DNA of 33,661 bases, taken from the NCBI GenBank assembly GCA_002327725.1, contig DCXP01000090.1, positions 1 to 33,661 of the forward strand, read 5' to 3'. Every line of letters starts with the position of its first letter. Within the stretch, counting starts at the first letter, position 1. This stretch comes from Proteobacteria bacterium UBA2133 (GTDB lineage Bacteria > Pseudomonadota > Gammaproteobacteria > Arenicellales > UBA868). The notes under the pieces are model-generated. The model saw nothing but the letters and a program-made list of their open reading frames with translations, was not told the origin of the DNA and made no database searches. A program made the position numbers and the translations under genes. This document shows, in pieces, positions 1 to 8,466 of this stretch.

Positions 1-1
1 C

Positions 2-181
2 GGCGGCGGCAAGGTGATCATGGTCTCCATGAAGATCGAAACGCTGATTGACCTTTTCTTCAATTTCGGCACGGCAAGTGCGCTGGGGGTCGTGCTGCTC
101 GTGCTGACGCTCGGGGTACTCTTCATCGCCCACAAACTGCTGAACCTCGATAAAGTTCTGGGGTCCGGGGGTGGCGTGTGA
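2..181 (+). CDS. ABC transporter permease, PotB type, C-terminal end only
   Basis: The window opens inside this gene; the last 59 codons are readable and end in TGA at 179-181. They encode a hydrophobic stretch (ASALGVVLLVLTLGVLFIAH) followed by a short polar cytoplasmic tail, as in the last membrane helix of a PotB/PotH-type permease. The tail overlaps the GTG start of the next permease by 4 bases, so the two subunits are translationally coupled and should form the membrane heterodimer of one importer. The assignment to polyamine-type importers rests mainly on the downstream partner. The ATPase and binding protein would lie upstream, outside the window. Confidence 0.7.
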   Translation, partial: GGGKVIMVSMKIETLIDLFFNFGTASALGVVLLVLTLGVLFIAHKLLNLDKVLGSGGGV

Positions 182-1002
182 ACTGGCTTCAGAGGCCCGC
201 TTCCGATACCCAGATTACCCATGGAAGGCGCCTGTGGCTGTACCTGGTGGGTGTACTGATCCTCGCATTTCTGATCATCCCTACCCTGATCGTGATGCCG
301 ATGTCCTTTTCGCAATCTCAATATCTGGAGTTTCCTCCAAGGGTGTGGGGCCTGCGCTGGTATGAGAACTATTTCGGCTCTATAGAATGGATGACGGCGA
401 CGTGGGTCTCAATTAAGGCGGCATTCTGGACAGTACTGGTGACGACACCGATTGCCACGATGGCGGCATACGGCCTGTATGTGTCAAACATCCGCGCCGC
501 CCGTTTTGTTTTTGTTTTACTGATTACGCCCATGATGGTGCCGGTGGTTCTGATCGCGATCGGCGTCTTTTTTGCCTATACCCGACTCAAACTCAACAAC
601 ACGATGTTCGGTCTGGTGCTGGCGCATTCGGTGCTGGCGTTGCCCATGGCGCTGATTGTCATCAGTGCCGGGCTTCGAAGTTATGACATGAACCAGGAGC
701 GGGTTGCCCGGAGTCTGGGAGCCTCGCGGCTCAAAGCGTTTTTGGTGGTGACACTGCCGCAGATCAGATTTTCGGTAATCACCGGGGCACTGCTGGCGTT
801 TATCGTGTCGTTTGATGAGGTCATCGTGGCCTTGTTCATATCCGGTGGGGACATGTCGACCATCACCCGGAGCATGTTCCTTGCCTTGCGTGACCAGATC
901 GACCCCACCATTGCATCCATTTCAACCGTCATGATCCTGATCACGACGGCGGTGTTTCTGCTGGCACAGGTTCTGGGCAAATCAAAAAACAGCGGCTCTT
1001 AG
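178..1002 (+). CDS. ABC transporter permease, PotC/PotI (polyamine-type) family
   Basis: A 274-residue inner-membrane protein with about six hydrophobic segments and the binding-protein-dependent transport fold. The cytoplasmic EAA loop, which contacts the ATPase, is visible near residues 175-195 (ARSLGASRLKAFLVVTLPQI). The region after it, with FIVSFDEVIVALFISG, is typical of PotC/PotI-like permeases of the spermidine/putrescine and related organic-solute importers. The start is GTG at 178, overlapping the stop of the preceding permease. The substrate cannot be read from the permease; polyamines are the family default, but opine-like or other amine substrates are possible. A strong hairpin terminator follows the stop. 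Confidence 0.85.
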   Translation: MNWLQRPASDTQITHGRRLWLYLVGVLILAFLIIPTLIVMPMSFSQSQYLEFPPRVWGLRWYENYFGSIEWMTATWVSIKAAFWTVLVTTPIATMAAYGLYVSNIRAARFVFVLLITPMMVPVVLIAIGVFFAYTRLKLNNTMFGLVLAHSVLALPMALIVISAGLRSYDMNQERVARSLGASRLKAFLVVTLPQIRFSVITGALLAFIVSFDEVIVALFISGGDMSTITRSMFLALRDQIDPTIASISTVMILITTAVFLLAQVLGKSKNSGS

Positions 1003-1021
1003 CGCACCCCGGTTCCGGGTT

Positions 1022-1053
1022 GGCGCCTGTTCTGCTGTGGAACAGGCGCCTTT
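1022..1053. terminator. Rho-independent terminator hairpin between convergent genes
   Basis: A perfect 11-bp stem, GGCGCCTGTTC (1022-1032) and GAACAGGCGCC (1040-1050), encloses a 7-base loop and is followed by TTT. It lies between the converging permease gene and the minus-strand ypjD-like gene, so it probably stops the permease transcript. The U-run is short. Confidence 0.8.
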
Positions 1054-1082
1054 GCAAGGCGCTTTCAGAACAAGGGCGGTGG

Positions 1083-1892
1083 CTAGGGGGTTAGCAGGAT
1101 TTCCAGAACAAATCTTGTCCCAAAGTACCCGATTGCGAGAAGGAAGAACCCGGCCCCTGTCCAGAGCACTGCCGTTCTTCCCCGCCAGCCGAGAAACAGC
1201 CGACCCAGCACCAGGACCGCAAGGCTGATCCACGCGAGCAGGGCGAGCACCGTGTGATGGTTGAACAAAAAAGCCTGGCCGAACATCTGTCCCGAAGAAA
1301 ACGCGCCGCTCAGCAGGGTCAGCGTGAGCAGGGCGAAGCCGAGATAGATCAGTTGAAACAGGATGTTTTCCATCGTCTGAATCGGTGGAAAGGACTTAAA
1401 AAACCCGCCGGAGCGTTTTTGTTTCAGGTCCCGGTCATGGAAATGCAGCAGCAACGCCTGTGCCAGTGCAAGGCTGAGCAGGGCGTAGGCAAGGCCCGCG
1501 CCCAACACATGAAAGAGCCCGACAGCACCGTGGAGTTTCGTGGCATATGTCGGTCCCGGTAACAACCAGCCCAAACCCGCCCCGGCAAACGCGGAGGGGA
1601 ATATCAGCACCCCCAGGCCTTGAACCGGCTGAAACAGCCGTGCGAGGAGGAACAGAATGGCGACGATCAGCGCGATCAGCGACAGGGTAGTGCCAAGCGC
1701 CAGGTTCGGTGGCCCATGCCCAAACAGCGTCGGGATGAGAACCAGGCCGTGGGCCATGACAGCAAGGTAGGCGAGCAGCACGTCGAAGGCGCCGCCTCTG
1801 GGCCGCGCGCTATCGGCAGATAGTGTGCGTAACAGCGCCGCCCATGCACCGGCATAGAGGAGCATTGCGCTGAGGCTGAAAAGGCTTGTCAT
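1083..1892 (-). CDS. ypjD: YpjD/CcsA-family inner-membrane protein (cytochrome c assembly fold)
   Basis: A 269-residue protein dominated by about eight hydrophobic helices, with conserved-looking histidines in membrane-border positions (LHGAVGLFHVLGAG near the middle and FNHHTVLALLAW towards the C-terminus). This matches the short CcsA/HemX-like YpjD family, relatives of cytochrome c biogenesis proteins that bind or move haem; the physiological role of YpjD itself is poorly defined. The gene is divergent from ffh, an arrangement shared with Escherichia coli and many other gammaproteobacteria, and this context supports the name. ATG start at 1892. Confidence 0.8.
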   Translation of the reverse strand: MTSLFSLSAMLLYAGAWAALLRTLSADSARPRGGAFDVLLAYLAVMAHGLVLIPTLFGHGPPNLALGTTLSLIALIVAILFLLARLFQPVQGLGVLIFPSAFAGAGLGWLLPGPTYATKLHGAVGLFHVLGAGLAYALLSLALAQALLLHFHDRDLKQKRSGGFFKSFPPIQTMENILFQLIYLGFALLTLTLLSGAFSSGQMFGQAFLFNHHTVLALLAWISLAVLVLGRLFLGWRGRTAVLWTGAGFFLLAIGYFGTRFVLEILLTP

Positions 1893-2067
1893 GGTCAGGT
1901 GGGGTGGTAGGCGGCCGACCGTCGTGTTCAGCCTGAGAGCCGGGCCACAGTGTAGAATTCGATGGCTACCTCAACTTGTGGGCGAACATTTTAGCCCAAA
2001 CCGCAAAGGGGTTTATGAGGTAAGCGCCGATCCCGGCGCGCCCGCAATCTGAAGAGGTAAATCGGAA
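1893..2067. promoter_or_regulatory. Divergent intergenic region between ypjD and ffh
   Basis: These 175 bases separate the divergent ypjD and ffh genes and must hold promoters for both. A possible plus-strand -10 is TAGAAT at 1953-1958, but I could not find a convincing -35 at normal spacing. AAGAGG at 2052-2057 is a plausible ribosome binding site 10 bases before the ffh ATG. Confidence 0.35.
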
Positions 2068-3435
2068 ATGTTTTCCCAGCTCGGCGATCGCCTAAAAGCG
2101 ACCTTCAAGGGGCTGACCGGCCGCGGTCGGCTCAGTGAGGACAATGTTCGTGACGCGTTGCGTGAAGTTCGCATCGCGCTGCTTGAGGCGGACGTGGCAT
2201 TGCCGGTCGTACGCGGTTTCCTCGAACGGGTGCGGGAAAAAGCCGTGGGCGAGGCGGTGTTGGGCAGTCTCAGCCCCGGTCAGGCGGTGATCAAGGTGGT
2301 TCACGACGAACTCGTCGTTCTGATGGGAGCGCAGAACGAGGCACTTGACCTGGCTGCCCGTCCACCGGCCGTCATCCTGCTGGCCGGACTGCAGGGAGCC
2401 GGAAAGACCACGACAGCGGCAAAACTCGCCCGCTTTCTTCGCGAACGGGAGAAAAAGCAGGTCCTGCTCTGCAGCGTTGACGTCTATCGGCCCGCCGCGA
2501 TCGAACAACTCGCACAACTGGCCGGACAGACCGGGGTGGGTTTTCTATCCGCGGGAAAGGACCCGGTTTCCATAGCCGAGAATGCACTGGCGCAGGCCCG
2601 GGTGCGTTCCGACGATGTGCTCATCATCGACACCGCGGGCCGGCTCCATGTTGATGACCAAATGATGACCGAACTCAAGGCGGTCCATGCGGCTGTCACT
2701 CCGGTGGAAACCCTGTTTGTGATCGATAGCATGGCCGGACAGGATGCCGTGACCAGTGCGGGGGCATTCAATGATGCACTGGAACTGACAGGCGTCATCC
2801 TGACGAAAACCGATGGCGATGCCCGGGGTGGCGCTGCACTTTCGGTGAGGGAGGTTACCGGTAAACCGATCAAGTTCCTTGGCGTTGGCGAAGACTCGGC
2901 TGCGCTCGAGGCCTTCTTTCCAGACCGGATTGCATCCCGGATCCTGGGTATGGGAGATGTGGTGGGCCTGGTGGAGGAGGTCCAGCGCAGCGTCGACCAG
3001 GAGAAAGCCCGGAAAATCTCGCAGAAGCTGAAAAAGGGAAAGGGTTTCGATCTTGAGGATTTTCGCGAGCAACTGCACGAGGTGGAAAAGATGGGCGGCC
3101 TTGGGGGCCTGATGGAAAAAATTCCGGGCATGTCTGGGCTGCCGCAAGCGGCCCGTGCCCAGGTGGGGGGAGCCGAAACCGCCCGACTGATCGCGATCAT
3201 CAATTCCATGACCCCGGGCGAGCGGGTATTCCCCGGGGTTATCAAGGGGTCCCGTAAACGGCGTATTGCAGCCGGGTCAGGAACCCAGGTTCAGGAGGTC
3301 AACCGGCTCTTAAAGCAGTTTACCCAGATGCAGAAAATGATGAAAAAGATGAAAGGCAAAGGGGGGATGGCAAAACTCATGGGCCAGATCAAGGGAGGAG
3401 GCTTTCCCGGGGGCGGACCGCCGCTCACGCACTGA
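2068..3435 (+). CDS. ffh: Signal recognition particle protein Ffh (SRP54)
   Basis: Ffh binds 4.5S RNA and signal sequences of inner-membrane proteins on the ribosome and delivers them to the receptor FtsY in a GTP-dependent cycle. The 455-residue protein shows the N-terminal helical bundle (about 1-90), the GTPase G domain with G1 GLQGAGKTT at residues 107-115, DVYRPAAIEQL, DTAGR, TKTDGDARGG and GVGE. The C-terminal methionine-rich M domain (about 300-455) includes QMQKMMKKMKGKGGM and a glycine-rich end. Length is normal for the family. It lies immediately upstream of the rpsP-rimM-trmD-rplS operon, the usual gammaproteobacterial order. Confidence 0.98.
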   Translation: MFSQLGDRLKATFKGLTGRGRLSEDNVRDALREVRIALLEADVALPVVRGFLERVREKAVGEAVLGSLSPGQAVIKVVHDELVVLMGAQNEALDLAARPPAVILLAGLQGAGKTTTAAKLARFLREREKKQVLLCSVDVYRPAAIEQLAQLAGQTGVGFLSAGKDPVSIAENALAQARVRSDDVLIIDTAGRLHVDDQMMTELKAVHAAVTPVETLFVIDSMAGQDAVTSAGAFNDALELTGVILTKTDGDARGGAALSVREVTGKPIKFLGVGEDSAALEAFFPDRIASRILGMGDVVGLVEEVQRSVDQEKARKISQKLKKGKGFDLEDFREQLHEVEKMGGLGGLMEKIPGMSGLPQAARAQVGGAETARLIAIINSMTPGERVFPGVIKGSRKRRIAAGSGTQVQEVNRLLKQFTQMQKMMKKMKGKGGMAKLMGQIKGGGFPGGGPPLTH

Positions 3436-3468
3436 GCCTTTGCTTGCTACGGAAATATTCAATTTTCA

Positions 3469-3477
3469 TGCTAAAAT
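3469..3477 (+). promoter_or_regulatory. Candidate extended -10 promoter for the rpsP operon
   Basis: TGCTAAAAT at 3469-3477 matches the extended -10 form TGnTATAAT with one mismatch. It lies in a locally AT-rich stretch of the ffh-rpsP gap, 35 bases before the rpsP ATG. No good -35 box is present at 17 bases, which is tolerable for extended -10 promoters. Confidence 0.45.
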
Positions 3478-3512
3478 TGTAGGGTTTGACGGATTATCAG
3501 AGGATTGTACAG

Positions 3513-3746
3513 ATGGTGACCATTCGGCTTGCCCGCGGCGGTTCAAAAAAGCGGCCCTTTTACTCGATCGTCGTCTCTGACCGGCGGCGACAGCCCCGCG
3601 GCAGGTTTATTGAACGCATCGGGTTCTTTAATCCCATGGCGGCCAAGGGAGAGGAATCGCTGCGACTGGATCGTGAACGGGCGCAATACTGGATCAGCCA
3701 GGGGGCTCAGCCCTCTGAGCGGGTGGCGTCGTTTCTGAAGCAGTAA
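3513..3746 (+). CDS. rpsP: 30S ribosomal protein S16
   Basis: S16 is a small-subunit assembly protein bound to the 5' domain of 16S rRNA. The 77-residue product starts MVTIRLARGGSKKRPFY, the family signature, and continues with the conserved IERIGFFNPMA segment. The reading frame is open further upstream from a TTG at 3486. The ATG at 3513 is chosen because the S16 family begins there and a CAGAGGA ribosome binding site sits at 3498-3504. First gene of the rpsP-rimM-trmD-rplS cluster. Confidence 0.97.
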   Translation: MVTIRLARGGSKKRPFYSIVVSDRRRQPRGRFIERIGFFNPMAAKGEESLRLDRERAQYWISQGAQPSERVASFLKQ

Positions 3747-3803
3747 ATCAATCCAGAGCAGATTAGGAACAGACGTTACCTGAAGTCCGAACCCGGATTC
3801 GAC

Positions 3804-4328
3804 GTGATGCAAGCCGTCATGTCTGATCAAAACACACAACCCGTGGTACTGGGCCGAATTAACGGCGTGTTTGGGGTAAGTGGTTGGGTAAAGGTCTTTG
3901 ATTACTCCCGCGACCGGGGCGGTATCCTCGATTATCCACGGTGGCTTTTGGGCCAGGGAGACGGCTGGAAAGAAGTTAAGTTATTGGCGGGGCAGCGTCA
4001 CGGTAAAGGGGTGATCGCCCATCTGCAGAATTGCGATGATCGTGATCAGGCGATGGCGCTGATTGGAGCCGACATCGGAGTGTGGCTAGCGTGGCTGACC
4101 CCTGCAGGTGAAGGCGAATATTACTGGTACCAGCTTGAGGGGCTCGCGGTAGTGAACCTTGAGGGTGATTCGCTGGGGCAGGTTGACCATCTTTTGGAGA
4201 CGGGCGCCAACGATGTATTGGTGGCGAGGTCAGACAGGGAGCGGCTTATCCCCTATGTTCCTGAAACTGTGCTTAAGGTGGACCTTGAGAAGGGCCAGAT
4301 TCTCGTCGACTGGAACAAGGATTTTTGA
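3804..4328 (+). CDS. rimM: Ribosome maturation factor RimM
   Basis: RimM helps assemble the head of the 30S subunit and binds S19. The protein (about 170-174 residues) has the N-terminal RimM beta-barrel beginning VVLGRINGVFGVSGWVKVFD and a C-terminal PRC-barrel (YWYQLEGLAVV through VPETVLKVDLEKGQILVDW). Three in-frame starts are possible: GTG 3804, ATG 3807 and ATG 3819. The last gives the N-terminus MSDQNTQPVVLGR, which is close to the usual family length. It lies between rpsP and trmD, as is standard. Confidence 0.96.
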   Translation: MMQAVMSDQNTQPVVLGRINGVFGVSGWVKVFDYSRDRGGILDYPRWLLGQGDGWKEVKLLAGQRHGKGVIAHLQNCDDRDQAMALIGADIGVWLAWLTPAGEGEYYWYQLEGLAVVNLEGDSLGQVDHLLETGANDVLVARSDRERLIPYVPETVLKVDLEKGQILVDWNKDF

Positions 4329-4373
4329 GAGCTTTGAGGGCCATGATGGCGGAATACCCCGGGTTTATGAGAC

Positions 4374-5120
4374 ATGCGCATAGACATCGTCAGTATTTTT
4401 CCGCAGTTGGTAAAGGCCGTAGGAGAGTTTGGGGTAACGAGAATTGCCCTCGAGCGGTCGATTCTTGAGCTCAACCTGTGGGATCCGCGTGATTATTGTG
4501 AGGACAACTATCGCCGCGTAGATGACCGGCCCTACGGGGGCGGTCCCGGGATGGTGATGCAGGCGCCGCCGCTTGCGGCGGCGATCCGCCAGGCCCGATC
4601 TTCCGGCCAGGGCCGGGTCATCGGATTGAGCCCCCAGGGGAGTCCTCTGGATCAGGCGACGGTCGAGAGGCTGGCGGGTGAGCAGGCACTGGTACTGCTT
4701 GCCGGCAGATACGAGGGGATCGACCAGAGACTCCTGGATGCCGAGGTCGATGAGGAGTTGTCCATAGGGGACTACGTGGTTGCGGGTGGAGAACTGCCCG
4801 CGATGGTGCTGATTGAAGCGCTGGTAAGATATCTGCCCGGGGTGCTGGGCAACGAGGAGTCGGCTCAGACGGATTCGTTCAGTACGGGATTATTGGATTG
4901 GCCGCATTACACACGACCGGAAATATTTGAGGGGAAGAAGGTTCCGTCAACGTTGCTGGGTGGAAATCACAACGAAATCCGCCGTTGGCGGCTGCGGCAG
5001 GCATTGGGCCAGACCTGGCTAAGGCGGCCTGACTTGCTGGCAAAAAGACTTTTGAGCGAAGAAGAGCGTCTTCTACTCGATGAATTTAAAGCGCAATTGA
5101 AAGGACAGGAGAGTTCGTGA
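4374..5120 (+). CDS. trmD: tRNA (guanine-N1-)-methyltransferase TrmD
   Basis: TrmD uses S-adenosylmethionine to methylate G37 of tRNAs reading CNN codons, preventing +1 frameshifting. The 248-residue product shows MRIDIVSIFP at the start, the PYGGGPGMVM segment, and the trefoil-knot cofactor site (LLAGRYEGIDQR, then SIGDYVVAGGELPAM). The C-terminal domain includes the linker region with QTDSFSTGLLDWPHYTRP. All are family hallmarks and the length is normal. Its stop overlaps the rplS start by one base. Confidence 0.98.
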   Translation: MRIDIVSIFPQLVKAVGEFGVTRIALERSILELNLWDPRDYCEDNYRRVDDRPYGGGPGMVMQAPPLAAAIRQARSSGQGRVIGLSPQGSPLDQATVERLAGEQALVLLAGRYEGIDQRLLDAEVDEELSIGDYVVAGGELPAMVLIEALVRYLPGVLGNEESAQTDSFSTGLLDWPHYTRPEIFEGKKVPSTLLGGNHNEIRRWRLRQALGQTWLRRPDLLAKRLLSEEERLLLDEFKAQLKGQESS

Positions 5121-5467
5121 TGACAAACATTATCGAGCAGTTGGAAAGCGAGCAGATTAAAGGTGACATTCCCGATTTCGCACCGGGAGATACGGTTCGT
5201 GTTCAGGTCAAAGTCAAGGAAGGTACCCGGGAACGGCTTCAGGCGTTCGAGGGGGTTGTTATCGCCCGGAAAAACCGGGGATTGAACTCATCGTTCACCG
5301 TGCGAAAGATTTCCTACGGTGAAGGGGTTGAACGTGTGTTTCAGACGCACAGTCCGCTGGTTGCAGGTATTGAGGTGCGCCGGCGCGGCGCGGTACGGCG
5401 GGCGAAACTTTATTACCTTCGCGGGCGCACAGGAAAATCAGCCCGGATACGCGAGAAGATTTCCTGA
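5120..5467 (+). CDS. rplS: 50S ribosomal protein L19
   Basis: L19 sits at the 30S-50S interface of the ribosome. The product (115 residues from ATG 5120) has the FAPGDTVRVQVKVKEG motif, the ERLQAFEGVVIARKNRG segment, and the basic C-terminus RRGAVRRAKLYYLRGRTGKSARI typical of the family. The ATG overlaps the last base of the trmD stop, and a GTG three bases earlier is also possible. GGACAGGAG just upstream is the ribosome binding site. Last gene of the operon. Confidence 0.97.
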   Translation: MTNIIEQLESEQIKGDIPDFAPGDTVRVQVKVKEGTRERLQAFEGVVIARKNRGLNSSFTVRKISYGEGVERVFQTHSPLVAGIEVRRRGAVRRAKLYYLRGRTGKSARIREKIS

Positions 5468-5475
5468 CGCTGCAG

Positions 5476-5523
5476 CTCCCGGCTTGGGCCAACGCTGAGG
5501 CCAACAGGGTATCGATACGGGAG
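5476..5523. repeat. Inverted repeat after rplS, possible weak terminator
   Basis: CTCCCG (5476-5481) pairs with CGGGAG (5518-5523), and between them TTGG-CC and GGCCAA can form an inner arm. There is no U-run. It could be an operon-end structure or part of the leader of the following gene. Confidence 0.3.
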
Positions 5524-5542
5524 TTGGTAGTGGGATAGCAAG

Positions 5543-7552
5543 GTGGCAGACTGCGTGCGGACTGACATGACCGCGTTGCATTTGGTCACGACAGATGGCC
5601 CGGCTAAGGAGCCTGGGCGCCGTCTTATCCCGGCCCTCGCCCTTTGCTGTGCGGCACTGGTCAGCGGGTTCGCAGTCATTGGCGGTGTCCCCGCAGACGA
5701 ATCCCTCAAGGCGTCGTCGAATCTGGCCGACGCTCCCGCAGCCGAGGACCTTGAGGCGTTTTCGCCTGCACTGGACCTTAACTTCGAGACTCTTTCGATC
5801 ACCGAAGGGTCGTTGCAGCCATTGGCGGCCGATAGCGCTGATCAAAACCGGATGGCCGCCCCGGTCTTTCGCCTTGAGCTTGGCGAAGAAACGGTAGCGC
5901 ATCTTAACCGCCAGAACCTTGATCAACTGGGGCTTTATCTGCTTCAGGATATTCCCGCCGCTCCCGGGATCTCTCCGGCCGAGCGGCAAAGGCAGCGGTG
6001 GCATCTGCTTGAGCGGCAGGGCCGGTTTGAGGTGCTGAAGGCGGAACTTCAGGTATCACTGGAGAGCGAAAAGGGTGATCGGCGCCTGGGACTCGGCTTG
6101 CGGCTTGGTGATCTTTTGCTTCGAAACGGCGATCCGGCGCAAGCGCGAGCGGTCTTCCGCCGACTCCTCTCGGAAGGTCTTCCCAATGATGGCATAACCC
6201 AGCAGCTTCGACAGCGCATCGTATTAAGCTATTTCGACGAAGGCCGGTTTTCTGACGCGGCAATCTCTGCTGAGAATCTGACGCTTGAATTTGCCCCCGA
6301 CCAGCCCTCCTGGCACCTGCTGCGCGCTCTTATCGCACTTTCCCGGGGCAGAGCCGACAAGGCGGTTTCCGTCCTGCGTGAGGTGGTGTCAATTGAAGCG
6401 AGCCTGTGGCGGGTCTTCGCGCGCTGGCAGGACCAGGCCCTATCCTCTTCGGCCGCGCTGCTTGCGCTCGGCCAGGTAAAGGTTCCGGCGGATAATGCCG
6501 AGATGGCCGGCGCACGCTCCGCCATGATTGCACAGATCGCAGATCTTGCGGAGCATGCCCGCGTACGTGCGCTCGCTCTGGAAGTGCTTGTTTTAAACGA
6601 TGTTCAGCTAACGCCGCTGTTGCAGATCGACGCCAGGGCGGAACTGCTCGGCACCTATGGGGAGATCGCCAGGATCAAGATGGCGCACGAGGGGCTCACG
6701 ACGGAACCCTCCGGCGCGGTCTGGGATTTCTTGCTCGCGGAGGGAAGCGCAGATCACCTTGGTCAGCGCGCCCTCGGCGTGACCCTGCTCCTGCAAGGTG
6801 AGGGCCCTGAAGCTCCGGCTTCCGGAGACAGCTGGCTGATACGGCATCTCATCGAGGTTGACGCACAAGGCCTGATCGGTGTCTTTATCGGTGATGATGG
6901 GGCTTTGGCGAAGTTCGAAGATGTCGGCGCAGAAGCCCTGATGCTGCTGGTTGATGAGGCGCTGCGCCGGGAAGATCTACCCCTCGGGGCGAGACTTCAG
7001 TCGCTTGTTCATGTGCCAGTGCCAGGGATTGATCCCGGCGCATGGACCCTCCGCACGGCCCGGATTCACGTCCTGGGCGGCAATGCGGATCTTGGCGCCC
7101 GCCAGCTTGGCGACTGGTTATCCGGACTCGATGAGGTAGCGCCGGCAAGCCTGGACCGGGTTATGCAGATTATGTTCGATCTTCAATTTATCGGAGAGCA
7201 CCAGTTGGCTCTGGATCTTTTCCAGGCGTCAGCCCGTCTGGTTCGAACTCCCGGACACCGGCGTGAATTGTTTTACTGGGCGGCACAATCCTGGGTTGGG
7301 CTGGGTGAATACGCCATGGGGGCGGCATATTACCTGGAGTCGGCCCGGCTCTCCGGGGAAGAGGAGGTGTACTGGCAGAGAAGTGCCTTCTATCAGGCGG
7401 CAAAGGCGCTGGAATCGGCAGAATTGTATGAAGATGCCGGTAAGGTGTATCGGAGACTGCTGGGTGATTCACCCGAATCAAAAATGCAGGCGAAACTGCG
7501 CTATCGCCTCGCCCAGATAGAGCGCAGGCGCGCCCGGGAAAAGTCAGAATGA
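5543..7552 (+). CDS. Hypothetical envelope-associated TPR-like helical repeat protein
   Basis: I do not recognise a named family. The protein (669 residues from GTG 5543, 661 from ATG 5567; neither start has a convincing ribosome binding site) has one hydrophobic segment near residues 30-48 (LIPALALCCAALVSGFAVIG), consistent with a membrane anchor or signal sequence. The remainder is almost all helical with TPR-like pairs, for example RRLGLGLRLGDLLLRNGDPA with AQARAVFRRLL around 180-208, and AAYYLESARLSGEEEVYWQRSA with AGKVYRRLLGDSPES near the C-terminus. It ends in a basic tail. Its stop overlaps the xerD ATG (ATGA), so the two are translationally coupled. A scaffold role in the cell envelope is only a guess. 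Confidence 0.75.
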   Translation: MADCVRTDMTALHLVTTDGPAKEPGRRLIPALALCCAALVSGFAVIGGVPADESLKASSNLADAPAAEDLEAFSPALDLNFETLSITEGSLQPLAADSADQNRMAAPVFRLELGEETVAHLNRQNLDQLGLYLLQDIPAAPGISPAERQRQRWHLLERQGRFEVLKAELQVSLESEKGDRRLGLGLRLGDLLLRNGDPAQARAVFRRLLSEGLPNDGITQQLRQRIVLSYFDEGRFSDAAISAENLTLEFAPDQPSWHLLRALIALSRGRADKAVSVLREVVSIEASLWRVFARWQDQALSSSAALLALGQVKVPADNAEMAGARSAMIAQIADLAEHARVRALALEVLVLNDVQLTPLLQIDARAELLGTYGEIARIKMAHEGLTTEPSGAVWDFLLAEGSADHLGQRALGVTLLLQGEGPEAPASGDSWLIRHLIEVDAQGLIGVFIGDDGALAKFEDVGAEALMLLVDEALRREDLPLGARLQSLVHVPVPGIDPGAWTLRTARIHVLGGNADLGARQLGDWLSGLDEVAPASLDRVMQIMFDLQFIGEHQLALDLFQASARLVRTPGHRRELFYWAAQSWVGLGEYAMGAAYYLESARLSGEEEVYWQRSAFYQAAKALESAELYEDAGKVYRRLLGDSPESKMQAKLRYRLAQIERRRAREKSE

Positions 7553-8451
7553 CCGGCGAAAAGACGCTGGGCTCGGAGATCTTGGAGCAGTTTCTTGACG
7601 CACTCTGGCTCGAATCCGGATTGAGCCCGAACACCCTCAGTGCCTATCGAAGTGACCTGGCTGCCTTCGAAACCTGGCTCAAAAAGAAGGGGTTGGACCT
7701 TAAGAGCGCAGGACGGGCCGACCTGCTGGGTTACCTCGCGGCGACTGTGCGGCAGGGACTGAGCCCGCGATCATCGGCGCGCAGGCTTTCCACGCTGCGC
7801 CGGTTCTATCGCTATCTGCTGCGCGAAGGTGTGATACGGGACGATCCGAGCACTGACGTCCGCTCGCCCAGTCTCGGTCGACCGCTGCCAAAGGCCATCA
7901 CAGAAGCCAGTGTGGAGAAGTTGTTGGCCACGCCGGCAGATACCACGCTTGGGCGGCGGGACCGGGCGATGCTGGAGACCATGTACGCCAGCGGCCTTCG
8001 CGTCTCGGAACTGGTCACACTTTCACTCAATGAGCTTGATCTCACCACGGGACTGGTCAGGGTGACCGGGAAGGGAGGTCGTGAGCGGATCGTACCCCTG
8101 GGTGACGAAGCAGCAGGCCGTATCCGCGACTACCTCGATCGTGCCCGGCCTGAACTTCTCGGAGAGCAGATGAGCAGCGCAGTGTTCCTCACCCGACGGG
8201 GTAAACCGATGACACGCCAGGCGTTCTGGCAGTTGATCAAGCGATACGCCGCGCTGGCCGGTGTCGATGCAGAACTATCTCCGCACTCACTGCGGCATGC
8301 ATTTGCGACCCACCTTCTGAATCATGGCGCTGATCTTCGAAGCGTGCAGATGCTCCTCGGACATGCCGATCTTTCGACCACACAGATCTATACCCACGTT
8401 GCACGCGCAAGGCTGCAATCACTTCACAGCAGCCACCATCCGCGGGGCTAA
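7549..8451 (+). CDS. xerD: Site-specific tyrosine recombinase XerD
   Basis: With XerC, XerD resolves chromosome dimers at dif near the septum under FtsK control. The 300-residue protein has the N-terminal SAM-like core-binding domain (about 11-95) and the C-terminal catalytic domain. The catalytic set is complete: R151 (ASGLRVSELV), K175 (TGKGGRERIVPLG), H246 and R249 (SPHSLRHAFATHLL), H272 (LLGHADLSTTQIYTHV) and nucleophile Y281. The C-terminus, ending LHSSHHPRG, closely resembles the end of E. coli XerD, favouring XerD over XerC. It is a chromosomal housekeeping enzyme, not a mobile-element integrase. Confidence 0.93.
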   Translation: MTGEKTLGSEILEQFLDALWLESGLSPNTLSAYRSDLAAFETWLKKKGLDLKSAGRADLLGYLAATVRQGLSPRSSARRLSTLRRFYRYLLREGVIRDDPSTDVRSPSLGRPLPKAITEASVEKLLATPADTTLGRRDRAMLETMYASGLRVSELVTLSLNELDLTTGLVRVTGKGGRERIVPLGDEAAGRIRDYLDRARPELLGEQMSSAVFLTRRGKPMTRQAFWQLIKRYAALAGVDAELSPHSLRHAFATHLLNHGADLRSVQMLLGHADLSTTQIYTHVARARLQSLHSSHHPRG

Positions 8452-8458
8452 CCCCCGC
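8442..8458. terminator. Possible short hairpin at the convergent xerD/cnoX ends
   Basis: GCGGGG (8442-8447) and CCCCGC (8453-8458) form a 6-bp GC stem across the xerD stop codon, in the 15-base gap between convergent genes. There is no U-run on either side, so termination is uncertain. Confidence 0.35.
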
Positions 8459-8466
8459 AGCAAAGT

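Noticed and set aside
2484..3245. Minus-strand open frame opposite ffh
   Set aside because: Ser/Arg/Pro-rich shadow of the conserved ffh coding sequence.
7549..8451. Tyrosine recombinase as sign of a mobile element
   Set aside because: The sequence, including its C-terminus, is that of housekeeping XerD in its usual kind of chromosomal context, with no att repeats or cargo.
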